NCBI GenBank assembly: GCA_946183925.1
Contig: CAMHDS010000018.1
Span: forward strand, 1-35,834
Length of the DNA stretch: 35,834 bases
Origin: an uncultured Fibrobacter sp.
GTDB taxonomy: Bacteria > Fibrobacterota > Fibrobacteria > Fibrobacterales > Fibrobacteraceae
Direction of reading: 5' to 3'
Numbering within the stretch: the first letter of the stretch is position 1; each line of letters starts with the position of its first letter. The notes under the pieces are model-generated. The model worked only from the letters and a program-made list of their open reading frames with translations, did no database searches and had not been told where the DNA came from. Position numbers and translations under genes: made by a program. This document shows positions 13,031-22,657 of the stretch, piece after piece.

Positions 13031-15444
13031 CTAGGGTATTCTTCTTTGTTCTTATCTGTAGCTCACTGCTTTTTGCAGATACCGTTGCTGTATCTTCTTC
13101 TGCCACTACCTCTTCAAGCTCGGCTCCTGTCGCCCAGTCGTCTAGCGTAGCTGAGGCTGTTGCTCCCAAGCAGACTCCTGCAAAGAAGGATTCTCTCCCT
13201 GCAACATTCGTCGCCACCGACAGCTTGATTGCGACAGTCCCTCTGAACGATCCCTTTGCGGAGCAAGAAAAGATTCTACCCAAGGATTTCCAGAACCTGG
13301 TCGTTCGTGCGGAGCGTTCCAAGCGGGCCTCCACGGATTTCGACGTCTCGAAAAATGTTCAGGATTTTGCGAAGGCCGCTTATTACTATTACAGGGAACT
13401 TTGGGATAGCGCCTACGCCGCCTACGATTCTCTGCGGAGCAGGGATTCCGTTCTGGAAAAGAGCGTTGTTTTGCGTATGGCCCGCACCTGTTTTATGCGG
13501 GGGGATTACGCCAAGATGCGCACTACCCTTGCCCTTGGGAACAAGTACGCCAAGGATTCCGATTTTGACAAGTCTGCCTCCCGTATGCGTATCGAGGCCG
13601 CCATGGCGGACACCAGCCTTACCGACGCGGCCCATGCGGATTCCCTGAAGGTGTTCCTGGAAAAGTACCCCAAGGGCGAAGACGCTGCCGCTCTCAAGTA
13701 TCGCTATGCCCTGTACTTGGAGCAGTTCAAGCAGCCGGCCCAGGCCAAGAAACTTTATATTCAGCTGTTGGCCAGTTCTACGGCTTACAAGGATTCCTCC
13801 TTCAAGGCGATTCAGCGCCTGCGCAAGGTCCAGGGAACTCCGGAAAGTCTGCCCGAAAAGATTGCCTATGCCAGGATGGCCTGCGCCAAGGACGAGGCGT
13901 CCGCTTGCCTTGTTCTGCTGGATTCCATCGCCATTATGGATTCTATCGCCCTTGCGAAAAATCCGTCTGCTGCGGTGGCGCCGTCGGAAGACTCCCTTCA
14001 AAAGCTGCTCCGCCCCAGCACGCTGGACATGGACACCCGCATTGCCCTGTGGGAAAAACGGGCTGTGACACTCCGTAGTTTAAAGCGCGAAGACGAGTCC
14101 ATTGCCCAGTTCCGCTTCCTGTTGGATTCTGTGGAGGCTAAGCCTTTGTGGATGCAGTCTATCTTGAAACTGTACCGCAATAACGCCAAGAAATACGCCA
14201 AAGAAATCAAGACCACCGATTCCCTGTTACAGGATGCAAGCCAGTTCAGCAAGGAAAACGCCAACAACCTCTGGATAAAAGGCTTTGAATACGAGCAGAA
14301 CGAAAAATACGATAGTGCCATCGTGTGTTTCAAGAAACTTTCCCATCGCAGGTTCAAGAACAATGTGAAGCGCCAGTGGGCAAAGTTCCGCATCGGTTTC
14401 GTCTATTACAAGCAAGAAAAATGGCAAGAGGCTGTTGACGCCTTTATCGATGCGGCCAAGGAGCCGTTCCTTTGGAGCGGAAGCGGGGCTCGCATGTTCT
14501 TGGGAGATGCCTACATGAAGCTGGGCAAGGATTCCCTCGCCCGTGAAGCCTATCTGGACTGTATCCGGGATTTCCCGCTGGCCTACTACGCCCACCGCAG
14601 CCGCCTGAAACTTGCGGAATACAAGCTGATGGAAGAGAAGGACATTCCGTATGCTCACGGGGTCGCCATGTCTCCCGAAGAGACCCTGGCTTGGATTCGC
14701 GCCTCCCAGAAAATCGGCAAGCCGGACACCACCTACAACCCGGTCCGATACAACCGCATTCGGGATCTGTTCCTTTACGGTTTCAGCGACGAGGCCTTTG
14801 CCCTCTACGATGAGGTGCGCCGCAAGAATTACAAGCGTCTGGATTTCTTGTACGAATACGGCAAGCTCTTCTACGAAATGGGTGAAGTGGCCGCCGGCTA
14901 CAGGCTTGCACGACAGTTCCAGAACAACATCGACCGCCGTCGCCTGATGGCACCACCTATAGATGTGCTGCATTACCTTTATCCCATTCCCTTCAAGGAC
15001 CAGGTGAAGTTCCATTCCGGAACGCGAATCGACCCCTTCTTCGTCTATAGCGTCATGCGTCAGGAATCCATCTTCAATTTCGAGATAGCCTCTCCGGTAG
15101 GTGCTCGCGGGCTCTTGCAGATTATGCCCGCCACAGGCAAGATGGTGGCCGCCAAAGAAGGGATTCCCGATTTTGACCCGCTGTTGCTTTTCAACCCTTA
15201 CATGAACATTCGCCTGGGTGTTCGTTACCTGGTGGATTTGAAGGCCGAATATAGCGACGATTATATGTACGTGCTGGGGAACTACAATGCTGGCCCCAAG
15301 CCCACCAAACGCTGGCAGACGGCAGGTCAGGGCAAACACTGGGATATCCGCGCCGAAGAAATCAGCTACTGGGAAACCCGCGACTACGTAAAGCGCGTCA
15401 TGGGCAACTACTGGATTTACCAGGAAATCTACGACGGGATTTAG
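13027..15444 (+). CDS. Slt-like lytic transglycosylase with TPR superhelix
   Basis: 805 residues from a GTG at 13027 that overlaps the ptsI stop (GTGA). The signal peptide is residues 1-17 (FFFVLICSSLLFA), then a Ser/Ala/Pro-rich linker to about 60. Residues about 110-630 are helical TPR-like repeats (for example FRIGFVYYKQEKWQEAVDAF). The C-terminal SLT domain (about 655-795) has the catalytic glutamate E680 in VMRQESIFN, then GARGLLQIMPATG and NYNAGPKPTKRW. It cleaves the MurNAc-GlcNAc bond of peptidoglycan in the periplasm, giving 1,6-anhydro ends. The length exceeds E. coli Slt70 (about 645) because of the linker and a longer TPR part. The translational overlap ties its expression to enzyme I. 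Confidence 0.9.
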   Translation: MTRVFFFVLICSSLLFADTVAVSSSATTSSSSAPVAQSSSVAEAVAPKQTPAKKDSLPATFVATDSLIATVPLNDPFAEQEKILPKDFQNLVVRAERSKRASTDFDVSKNVQDFAKAAYYYYRELWDSAYAAYDSLRSRDSVLEKSVVLRMARTCFMRGDYAKMRTTLALGNKYAKDSDFDKSASRMRIEAAMADTSLTDAAHADSLKVFLEKYPKGEDAAALKYRYALYLEQFKQPAQAKKLYIQLLASSTAYKDSSFKAIQRLRKVQGTPESLPEKIAYARMACAKDEASACLVLLDSIAIMDSIALAKNPSAAVAPSEDSLQKLLRPSTLDMDTRIALWEKRAVTLRSLKREDESIAQFRFLLDSVEAKPLWMQSILKLYRNNAKKYAKEIKTTDSLLQDASQFSKENANNLWIKGFEYEQNEKYDSAIVCFKKLSHRRFKNNVKRQWAKFRIGFVYYKQEKWQEAVDAFIDAAKEPFLWSGSGARMFLGDAYMKLGKDSLAREAYLDCIRDFPLAYYAHRSRLKLAEYKLMEEKDIPYAHGVAMSPEETLAWIRASQKIGKPDTTYNPVRYNRIRDLFLYGFSDEAFALYDEVRRKNYKRLDFLYEYGKLFYEMGEVAAGYRLARQFQNNIDRRRLMAPPIDVLHYLYPIPFKDQVKFHSGTRIDPFFVYSVMRQESIFNFEIASPVGARGLLQIMPATGKMVAAKEGIPDFDPLLLFNPYMNIRLGVRYLVDLKAEYSDDYMYVLGNYNAGPKPTKRWQTAGQGKHWDIRAEEISYWETRDYVKRVMGNYWIYQEIYDGI

Positions 15445-15474
15445 TGGGATAATTTTAATTTGTACGCTTTTTTC

Positions 15475-15480
15475 TATATT
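15475..15480 (+). promoter_or_regulatory. Candidate -10 of the surface lipoprotein gene
   Basis: TATATT after a T-run, 25 nt before the ATG at 15506. AGAGAGG (15493-15499) then gives a good ribosome site 6 nt before the start. The -35 is not recognisable. Confidence 0.4.
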
Positions 15481-15505
15481 TCGGGAAAAGACAGAGAGGT
15501 CAAAT

Positions 15506-17449
15506 ATGATTTTTTTTATCAAAACGATGAAATTCGTGGTGCCGGCTGTTTCGGCTTTAGTTTGTTCTGCGGTACTTGCTGCTTGCGGTTCCGATTCATC
15601 TATCAAAGCTCCGGAGGAACAGTCTTTCAATACTTTTGACGACCTCCCCAACTGCACCAAGAACCGCGAGGGCGAAACGGCTTTTGTAGAAGAAGAAGGC
15701 CTACGCTACATTTGCCAAGAAAAGAAATGGACCGAAATGCCCGACACCTTGGCCGAATACGATACCGAAGACGACTTGCCTAACTGCGGAAGCAAGGTGG
15801 ACGGAGTCAAGGCCTATGTAAAAAAGGATAAGACCATTTACGTGTGCAGCGACAAGAGTTGGAACCCTTATGCAGTGGTGTATGATACCGAAGATGATTT
15901 GCCAAATTGCGGCAAAAAGAGGAATGGTGAAATTGCCAAGCTTAAGGATGAAGATGCCTTTGTGATTTGTAAAGATGGGGCCTGGACCAAATATCAAGAG
16001 GAAGAAAATAAAGATAATGAAGGCGACTCTAGCGCTTCGGGTACCAAAGAAGAAGATCCGACTGACACTTCCAGTGAAAGCGGTAGCAAAGGCGAGAACT
16101 CCAGCAGTAGTGAATTCCAATGGGAAGAAGGCGGTGAAATTTCCAGCGCAAGCAAAACGGTTAAGTTTGAAGAAGGCGTGCTGTGGAAGCCCAGCTACGG
16201 CGAAAGGGTTCGCGGCTTCAATAGCGATGCCGACGAAAAGACGTTTTGGGACGATCCCACGACTAACGACTGGTGGCATATATACTCAGATGCCGGCAGT
16301 TCGGGAAAATCGACGGGCTCCATAGAGGTTGGTTCCGACTACGCAACAATCAAGACGGCAATGGTGTATGCAAACTGGACAAAAGGGGAGTCGGGGATGA
16401 ATGTTGCAAACCCGTCACCCTATGTGTCGACTTCTTTCAACTTCGCTCCCAAGGGGTATGTAGATATTAGTGGAGAGAAGGGAGTTTGTATTGTCTATAC
16501 TTCGGAGCGCGATATCAGAATAGAGTTTGTGTCCAAGGGGAAGACCTCTGATACCTATGATTATTGGGATGTCTGGGCTCCGGCAAGTCAGACCAAAAAG
16601 ACGGCAAGGCTGAAGTTTGCAAATTTGCCGGCAACGTGGTGGCAAGAAAATGCATCGACTTTGTCCCAGGCTTTAAAACAGATGGCGGCCATGGCTATCG
16701 AGTCGCCTTACAGGAATCAAACTCATTGCTATGAGGTTGATCCCAGCAACTGCAATACCGTTACGGAAAAGAATACGATAAAGCTGTACATGATAGGTGA
16801 ATATGAAAAGTGTCCCGAAAACGACGATATTGAGCTGGGCGGGAAGGTTGTAGAATTTGAAAAAGATATTCTTTGGGAACCGGGATATGGGGAAAAGGCA
16901 CGCACCTTCTTTGGAGATGTGGATGAATATAATTTCTATACAGGTGACCCCAGCGGGTGGTGGTATACGTATACTGACAAGGAAAGCGGCGGTGAATCGG
17001 TATCGGAAATTTCGTATCAGGCGAGTTATTTGCAGGCCAAGCTTACTAATAAAGACGCCGGCTTAGGCTGGGCAGATGCAGCGTTTGGTTTTGAGCTTAC
17101 GAATGGTTATGACGTTAACGGCTTTGTTGATTTGACGGTCAGTTTCGGTAAAGGCATTTGCCTGGAATACTCGTCCGGTTACGACTTTGATTTTAAACTT
17201 CACTCAAATATAATTGCTGATCAGTTCTGGTATCGTATCCCTGCAAGTGCGGCAAGGACTGTCATTGATATCGACTTCAACGATTATACGGACTATGATT
17301 GGCAAGAAAATGAAGGCAGTTTGAAAAATATGTTGAAAAAAGCGTCTTCATTCCATTTTGAATTTGCGCCTCGCCATACTGACGGGTATGAATACAAAAC
17401 CAATACGGTCAAGCTCTATAAACTCGGCAAATATGGTGCTTGTGATTAA
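15506..17449 (+). CDS. Surface lipoprotein with three Cys repeats and a duplicated unknown domain
   Basis: 647 residues; ATG 15506 is preferred over 15527 because only it has a ribosome site. Signal peptide with lipobox VLAAC, lipid Cys 27. Residues about 41-163 are three units of about 40 residues, each starting DDLPNC and ending in YIC, YVC or VIC followed by a Trp-containing turn, so each has two cysteines. A Ser/Glu/Gly linker (about 164-216) follows. Then come two homologous domains, about 218-440 and 447-647. Both start with VxFExxxLWxPxYGExxR, contain a WWxxYxD segment and W-Q-E-N, and end in NT(I/V)KLYxxGxY. The pattern of aromatic strands recalls carbohydrate-binding sandwich domains, but I cannot name a family. 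It likely sits on the outer surface and binds glycan. Confidence 0.8.
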   Translation: MIFFIKTMKFVVPAVSALVCSAVLAACGSDSSIKAPEEQSFNTFDDLPNCTKNREGETAFVEEEGLRYICQEKKWTEMPDTLAEYDTEDDLPNCGSKVDGVKAYVKKDKTIYVCSDKSWNPYAVVYDTEDDLPNCGKKRNGEIAKLKDEDAFVICKDGAWTKYQEEENKDNEGDSSASGTKEEDPTDTSSESGSKGENSSSSEFQWEEGGEISSASKTVKFEEGVLWKPSYGERVRGFNSDADEKTFWDDPTTNDWWHIYSDAGSSGKSTGSIEVGSDYATIKTAMVYANWTKGESGMNVANPSPYVSTSFNFAPKGYVDISGEKGVCIVYTSERDIRIEFVSKGKTSDTYDYWDVWAPASQTKKTARLKFANLPATWWQENASTLSQALKQMAAMAIESPYRNQTHCYEVDPSNCNTVTEKNTIKLYMIGEYEKCPENDDIELGGKVVEFEKDILWEPGYGEKARTFFGDVDEYNFYTGDPSGWWYTYTDKESGGESVSEISYQASYLQAKLTNKDAGLGWADAAFGFELTNGYDVNGFVDLTVSFGKGICLEYSSGYDFDFKLHSNIIADQFWYRIPASAARTVIDIDFNDYTDYDWQENEGSLKNMLKKASSFHFEFAPRHTDGYEYKTNTVKLYKLGKYGACD

Positions 17450-17464
17450 TATTCTTGATAGCCA

Positions 17465-18307
17465 ATGCTCTTTCTTCTGCTCACCATAGGTCCTGCGTTT
17501 TTATTCGCCTGCGGAAACATTCTCGAAAAGTCGGGAGTGTCCACGGCGGGCAAACGCACGGGAGGGACGGCGCACCCCTGGCTGTTTTTTAAGGGTGTAG
17601 TTTCTAATAAGTTCTGGTGGCTCGGTATCAGTTGCTCGGGCCTTGCTACGGTGGGCTACTACATTGCCATGGCGCAGTATGACTTGAGCCAAGTCCAGCC
17701 TATGATGGTGTTGAACCCCGTGCTCACGGCACTGATGGGTTTTTGCATTCTGAAGGAGGCCCTTACCAAGCGCATTGTGGTGGCCATCTGCTTTGTGGTG
17801 GCGGGACTCTTGTACTCTGTGGAAAACCTAGGCGAGTCTACGGCTATGCAGAACATCGGTATGCTTTGGGCATATGCGGGCGGGCTTTGCATGGTGACCT
17901 TGTTTGCTCACTTGTGTGTGAAGGACCGCGAGATGGTGGATTCCCTCATTATGGGTGTGGGTTTTGGGCTTTCGGCAGCGTTCTACAAGAGCCTGGCCAT
18001 GGATTTTGACTTGGACCATATTGAAGTTTCGTCTATTGCGAACCTTTTGCTTGATTTCAGGACCCTGGGCTACATTGCCACCTACGGCATAGCGTTCCTT
18101 TATTCCCAAGTTTCCTTCTCCCGCGGTCGTGCTCTGTTCATTATTCCCTTTAGTGCCGCGGTAGGGGCCGCTGTTCCCACACTGGCCGGGGCCCTGGTGT
18201 TTTCGGAAGCCTTCCCCATAGGGAAAATTGTTTCTGTGACCCTGGTTTTGGTGGGTGCGGCTCTGTTTGTGGTTCGTAGACCCCGCCGAAACGCCTCAAA
18301 AAATTAG
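17465..18307 (+). CDS. DMT-superfamily (EamA-like) membrane transporter
   Basis: 280 residues with about nine or ten hydrophobic spans. The internal arrangement of two related halves is that of drug/metabolite transporters: the first half ends in PMMVLNPVLTALMGFCILKEALTKRIVVAICFVVAGLLY, and the second in AAVPTLAGALVFSEAFPIGKIVSVTLVLVGAAL, both typical EamA closing segments with the conserved Glu. The family exports or takes up small metabolites, amino acids or sugar nucleotides; the substrate here is unknown. The gene starts 15 nt after the lipoprotein stop, without a clear terminator or ribosome site, so read-through transcription is likely. Confidence 0.85.
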   Translation: MLFLLLTIGPAFLFACGNILEKSGVSTAGKRTGGTAHPWLFFKGVVSNKFWWLGISCSGLATVGYYIAMAQYDLSQVQPMMVLNPVLTALMGFCILKEALTKRIVVAICFVVAGLLYSVENLGESTAMQNIGMLWAYAGGLCMVTLFAHLCVKDREMVDSLIMGVGFGLSAAFYKSLAMDFDLDHIEVSSIANLLLDFRTLGYIATYGIAFLYSQVSFSRGRALFIIPFSAAVGAAVPTLAGALVFSEAFPIGKIVSVTLVLVGAALFVVRRPRRNASKN

Positions 18308-18341
18308 GTTTTTGTAAAAAGATGGAGAAAGTTCTTCTTCA

Positions 18342-18373
18342 TTGCAAACAAATGACTTTCTAAAATATATATT
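18342..18373 (+). promoter_or_regulatory. Candidate promoter of the CotH lipoprotein gene
   Basis: TTGCAA (18342-18347) and the overlapping TATATA/TATATT (18366-18373) are spaced by 18 to 20 nt. GAGGAGGG at about 18379-18385 is a strong ribosome site that fixes the start at 18393. Confidence 0.5.
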
Positions 18374-18392
18374 GGAAAGAGGAGGGCCAATT

Positions 18393-21209
18393 ATGACCAT
18401 TTCTAAAAAAGCAATATGGGTGTTGCCCTTTTTTTTGCCATTGGCAACTTTTAACCTGTGGGCTTGTTCCTCGGATAGTTCGTCCTCGGTAGAGGAGGAA
18501 TCCCAGGATTTGGAATCTTCGGACTCTGAGAATGAGTCGGAGTTGTCGTCGAGCTCAATCAAGAGTGGTGAAAAAGCGGCTTTTTCAGTTTTGTTTTCGG
18601 AAGTTGACCCTGTCAACCTCTCTTACAAGGATCATGAGGGGGATGATGCTGGATGGGTGGAAATATATAACCCTTCGGACAGTGCCATAAACCTTAAGGG
18701 TTCTTTGCTGGCTAGCGACATATCGAAAAAGACTGCATGGAAGTTCGGCAATGTTGTTATAGGGCCCAAGTCACATTTGTTGGTATTCCTTTCGGGTAAA
18801 AATTACCCTGACTATGTAGCTCCTTCAGATTCTACTAGTTTGATGGGAGGCGATTGCTGGGTATGGACCGATAAGCAGAATTCTCCTGTAGCGGGGACAA
18901 GCTCTTTTTCTTTTTTGCCCAGCAAAACAGGCTTTTGCTTCACGGAAGATGGAAACCAGGGTTTTGGCGGAATCATGCAGTTTGGGGAGAACAAGGACCT
19001 GGGGTGGCATTCTATTTCGGCCTTTGTGCAGAAGGATGGAGCCTCCGAAAACAATCCGGTTGACATTAGCAAGGTCAATGAATTGCTTTTGACCGGCTAC
19101 ATTGAAAATGGACACCAGCTGGAACTGCGTTTGGCACAGTCTGGCCTTGACGACTGGACGGGCTGGGACAAGGTCTTGACAGGTACGGGGGATTCTACCT
19201 CCACTTATAGTGTAGTTCTCCCCACGGGGACAACTTTCCCGGATTTGACTAAAATATACGGGACAAGGTTTAGCCTACAAAATAATGAATTCCGCGCCAC
19301 CAAATTCAAGATAAAATCTTACATTGCTAGGAACCGTGGCCACGAGCCACATGCCAATTTCAAAATCAAGAAATCCGGAGGGCACCTTTACCTGTTTGAC
19401 CCCTCTGAAATCCTCGTTGATTCTGTAGCTTATCCGAGTATTTCCCTGGGAAAGTCTTGGTCTAGACAATACGACAATGGGACTGGACAATACGGCAATG
19501 CTTGGGGTTTTGCTTCCTCAACTCCTATCACAGCAACTCAGGAGAACCCTGTAGCGTCTCAGGCGGTGTTCCCTGTCAATGCTCTTCCTGCTTCGGGATT
19601 TTATTCCAGCGCTATTTCCATTCAATTCAACGAAAAGGACCAGATTCGCTGTGAACGGGAGGGTTTTGCCCCCACCGCGTCGTCGCCATTGACCACTTCA
19701 TTGTCAATCAGCAAGACTACGGTTGTCCGCTGCGCTTCTTTTGCCGCATCGGTCTTGCCTAGCAGCGTGGAAACAAGAACGTATATTTTTGAAAATGCCC
19801 CGGCGACTCCTGCAGTGTTCCTGACAGGAGATCCCAACTCCTTGTTTGATCCTGATACGGGCATTTATTCGGATGGACCTTATATCCAGTCGGCGGAACC
19901 CCATTTTGGCGCCAACTACTGGCAAGATCGAGAAATTCCCATTTTCGTGGAACTCCTGGAAAAGGGTGGAAAGGCCCCGGCATTTGCGAAAAATGCTGGC
20001 TACCAGATTTTTGGAAACTATAGCCGCGCCAACAAGAAAAAGTCAGTGGCCATTGTGTTCAAGGAAAAGTATGGAGACAAACGGTTGGAATACCCGCTGT
20101 TCCCGGATTTCCCGGAACTGAAAAAATTCAAGGTGTTCCTGCTCAGGAACAACGGCGGTAATTTCGGTGCCGATTACATTCGTGATAGACTGTGTAGTTC
20201 CGTTTCCGAGGGATTAGGAGTGGACTACCAGCGTGGACGCGGCGTTATTGTGTACTACAATGGCGAATATTACGGGATTTACAGTATCCGTGAACGCTCT
20301 ACGGAATATTATTTTGAGACTCATTACGGTTTTGATCCCGATGATATCGACCTGCTCAAGGCGGACAACTCTGCCTCGGCCGGGTCCGCTGTTGACTACG
20401 TGGATCTTATGAAGAACCTTGAAAAATACCACTTGAGTAGTGAAAAGAACTACAATCATGTGGCTGAATTGATAGACATAGACAACTTTATCAACTATGT
20501 CCATACGGAATTGTTCATGAACAACAGGGACTGGCCCGCCAATAACCTGAAAAAATGGCGAGGAACGAATCCCAAGACCAAGTGGAAGTGGTTCATTTAC
20601 GACATGGATTTTGGCTTCGGCAACGAGTTCAGCGATTTCAAGAACAACATATTCGAATTTGCAACGGCCGAAGATGGCGAAGATTGGCCCAATGGTCCGG
20701 CTTCAACTCTGCTGCTTCGCAGGCTTCTGGAAAATGAAAATTTCAAGTTGGCGTTTATCAACCGGTTTCCGGTACTTTTGACCATGAACTTTGAAAAATC
20801 CAGACTCCTCGCCAGAATCAATGCGATGATGAGCGAAATAGAATCGGAAATTTCCAGGGATCAGCAACGGTGGGGCCACAACGCCTCATACATGAGTGGA
20901 CAGCTGAACAAGATGAAGACCTTCGCTGGAACTCGTCAAGATGTTATTTTGTCTGAAATGACGGAGTATTTTGGATTGGGAGAACCTGCAAAAGTGACTC
21001 TTTCTGTCAGTGGTTCTGGGAGGATTCTGGTCCATAATTTGCCGCTGGATAGGTCTTCGATGACGGTGTCATTCTTCAAGGGGACTCCGGTCACTATTAC
21101 GGCCCAGGAGAACGGCGGAACCTTTACCGGCTGGAGTGACAAGGTTACGGAAAAGACCCGCACTATTATGCCCGAAGAAGCGAGCTCGTTAACGGCCATT
21201 TTTAAGTGA
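18393..21209 (+). CDS. CotH-kinase lipoprotein with lamin-tail domain
   Basis: 938 residues from ATG 18393, selected by the strong ribosome site; the frame is open up to 18342. Signal peptide with WAC at the lipobox, then a Ser/Glu/Asp linker (about 25-57). Next is a lamin-tail-like domain (about 62-170: [24 protein letters not shown]). A chitobiase/FN3-type C-terminal beta domain lies at about 385-470. The CotH kinase-like domain (about 510-800) has [65 protein letters not shown] and the metal-binding YDMDFGFG. A final beta repeat (about 868-938) ends in [16 protein letters not shown], like a bacterial surface repeat. CotH domains are atypical protein kinases in spore coats. Here it is probably a cell-surface protein. 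A strong terminator follows. Confidence 0.88.
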   Translation: MTISKKAIWVLPFFLPLATFNLWACSSDSSSSVEEESQDLESSDSENESELSSSSIKSGEKAAFSVLFSEVDPVNLSYKDHEGDDAGWVEIYNPSDSAINLKGSLLASDISKKTAWKFGNVVIGPKSHLLVFLSGKNYPDYVAPSDSTSLMGGDCWVWTDKQNSPVAGTSSFSFLPSKTGFCFTEDGNQGFGGIMQFGENKDLGWHSISAFVQKDGASENNPVDISKVNELLLTGYIENGHQLELRLAQSGLDDWTGWDKVLTGTGDSTSTYSVVLPTGTTFPDLTKIYGTRFSLQNNEFRATKFKIKSYIARNRGHEPHANFKIKKSGGHLYLFDPSEILVDSVAYPSISLGKSWSRQYDNGTGQYGNAWGFASSTPITATQENPVASQAVFPVNALPASGFYSSAISIQFNEKDQIRCEREGFAPTASSPLTTSLSISKTTVVRCASFAASVLPSSVETRTYIFENAPATPAVFLTGDPNSLFDPDTGIYSDGPYIQSAEPHFGANYWQDREIPIFVELLEKGGKAPAFAKNAGYQIFGNYSRANKKKSVAIVFKEKYGDKRLEYPLFPDFPELKKFKVFLLRNNGGNFGADYIRDRLCSSVSEGLGVDYQRGRGVIVYYNGEYYGIYSIRERSTEYYFETHYGFDPDDIDLLKADNSASAGSAVDYVDLMKNLEKYHLSSEKNYNHVAELIDIDNFINYVHTELFMNNRDWPANNLKKWRGTNPKTKWKWFIYDMDFGFGNEFSDFKNNIFEFATAEDGEDWPNGPASTLLLRRLLENENFKLAFINRFPVLLTMNFEKSRLLARINAMMSEIESEISRDQQRWGHNASYMSGQLNKMKTFAGTRQDVILSEMTEYFGLGEPAKVTLSVSGSGRILVHNLPLDRSSMTVSFFKGTPVTITAQENGGTFTGWSDKVTEKTRTIMPEEASSLTAIFK

Positions 21210-21224
21210 TTCTGGGGCTGCGTC

Positions 21225-21257
21225 ATGGCGGGCTCTGCCTCGCCATTTGTTTTTTTT
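21225..21257 (+). terminator. Intrinsic terminator after the CotH gene
   Basis: ATGGCG-GGC (21225-21233) pairs with GCC-T-CGCCAT (21237-21246), a 9-bp stem with one bulged T and a TCT loop, followed by TTG and eight T (21250-21257). It begins 15 nt after the CotH stop and separates it from the polysaccharide locus. Confidence 0.8.
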
Positions 21258-21273
21258 CTACATTGTAGGTACT

Positions 21274-22644
21274 ATGAGTTTTAGTACCAAGATTCTTTGT
21301 ATTGGTGCGGGCTATGTCGGTGGCCCCACTATGACCGTTATCGCCGACAAGTGCCCCGATGTGAAGGTGACCGTGGTGGACATCAACCAGGCCCGTATTG
21401 ATGCCTGGAATAGTGAAAACCTTCCGATTTTTGAGCCGGGCCTGGACGATGTGGTAAAGCGTGCCCGTGGTCGTAATCTCTTTTTTAGTACCGACATTCC
21501 CGCAGCCATTAAGGAAGCAGACATTATCTTTGTGTCGGTGAATACTCCGACAAAGACGTTCGGTCATGGCGCAGGCAAGGCTTCTGACTTGCAATACTGG
21601 GAAAAAACGGCTCGCAGTATTCTGGAAATTGCCGACGAGGGCAAGATTATCGTAGAAAAGTCTACTTTGCCAGTTCGTACCGCCGCTGCCATGGAAAGAA
21701 TCTTGAACTCCAATGATAAGGGCTTGCACTTCGAGGTGTTGTCCAATCCCGAGTTCCTGGCAGAGGGTACCGCCATCAAGGATCTATTTGAACCAGACCG
21801 CGTACTTATCGGGTCCCACCAGACGGAGTCAGGCCTTGCTGCCTGTCAGAAGCTGGTGGATGTGTATGCCCATTGGGTTCCCCGTGACCGAATCCTCACG
21901 ACCAACCTCTGGAGTTCTGAACTGACCAAGCTTACCGCTAACGCTTTCCTGGCGCAGCGCATTAGCTCCATCAACTCCATCAGTGCCCTCTGTGAAAAGA
22001 CCGGTGCCGACGTGGACGAGGTGGCTTTTGTGATGGGCAAGGATACCCGTATCGGTCCCAAGTTCCTCAAGGCCTCTATCGGCTTTGGTGGAAGCTGCTT
22101 CAAGAAGGATATTTTGAACCTGGTGTACCTGTGCGGCTATTATGGACTACCCGAGGTTGCCGCTTACTGGGAAAGCGTGGTGAAGATTAACGAGTGGCAG
22201 ACCCATCGTGTGGTGGACCGCATGCTGGAAACTATGTTCAATACCATCGCCAGCAAGAAGATTGCGGTATTCGGTTTTGCCTTCAAGGCAAATACCGGTG
22301 ATACCCGCGAAAGCCCGGCCAACTTGGTGGTCCGCGACTTGCTTGCCGAACATGCACGGCCGGTGGTGACCGACCCCAAGGCCATCCCCGACGCCAAGCG
22401 CGACCTGAAGGATGTGCTGGACCAGGTGGTCTTTGAAGAAGATCCGTACAAGGCTGCCGAAGGCGCTCATGCCGTGGTGGTCTGCACCGAATGGAAGTGC
22501 TTTGCGGAACTGGACTGGAAGCGAATCTACAGTTCCATGGCCAAGCCCGCCTTCGTATTCGACGGCCGCAATATCCTGGACGCTGAAGCCCTTCGGAAGA
22601 TTGGTTTTGAAGTGTCCAGCATCGGTAAAGGAAAGGCGGAGTAA
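21274..22644 (+). CDS. ugd: UDP-glucose 6-dehydrogenase, animal-like type
   Basis: 456 residues from ATG 21274. It oxidises UDP-glucose to UDP-glucuronate with two NAD+. The Rossmann motif GAGYVGGPT is at residues 11-19. The catalytic cysteine is C275 in [53 protein letters not shown] and [15 protein letters not shown] are all present. The wording of these segments ([23 protein letters not shown] and [12 protein letters not shown]) and the placement of Cys (276 in the human enzyme) match the animal/plant form rather than the common bacterial Ugd or TuaD form. It opens the plus arm of the polysaccharide locus. TACATT (21259-21264) may be its -10. Confidence 0.95.
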   Translation: MSFSTKILCIGAGYVGGPTMTVIADKCPDVKVTVVDINQARIDAWNSENLPIFEPGLDDVVKRARGRNLFFSTDIPAAIKEADIIFVSVNTPTKTFGHGAGKASDLQYWEKTARSILEIADEGKIIVEKSTLPVRTAAAMERILNSNDKGLHFEVLSNPEFLAEGTAIKDLFEPDRVLIGSHQTESGLAACQKLVDVYAHWVPRDRILTTNLWSSELTKLTANAFLAQRISSINSISALCEKTGADVDEVAFVMGKDTRIGPKFLKASIGFGGSCFKKDILNLVYLCGYYGLPEVAAYWESVVKINEWQTHRVVDRMLETMFNTIASKKIAVFGFAFKANTGDTRESPANLVVRDLLAEHARPVVTDPKAIPDAKRDLKDVLDQVVFEEDPYKAAEGAHAVVVCTEWKCFAELDWKRIYSSMAKPAFVFDGRNILDAEALRKIGFEVSSIGKGKAE

Positions 22645-22657
22645 GTTTCTTCTGCCT

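Noticed and set aside
14227..15660. 477-residue reverse-strand ORF
   Set aside because: It is antisense to the transglycosylase catalytic domain and to the start of the next lipoprotein; no domain, no ribosome site.
22412..22657. Upstream extension of the Alg14/PssD-like ORF
   Set aside because: It overlaps the conserved C-terminal part of ugd in another frame; the protein family begins at ATG 22658.
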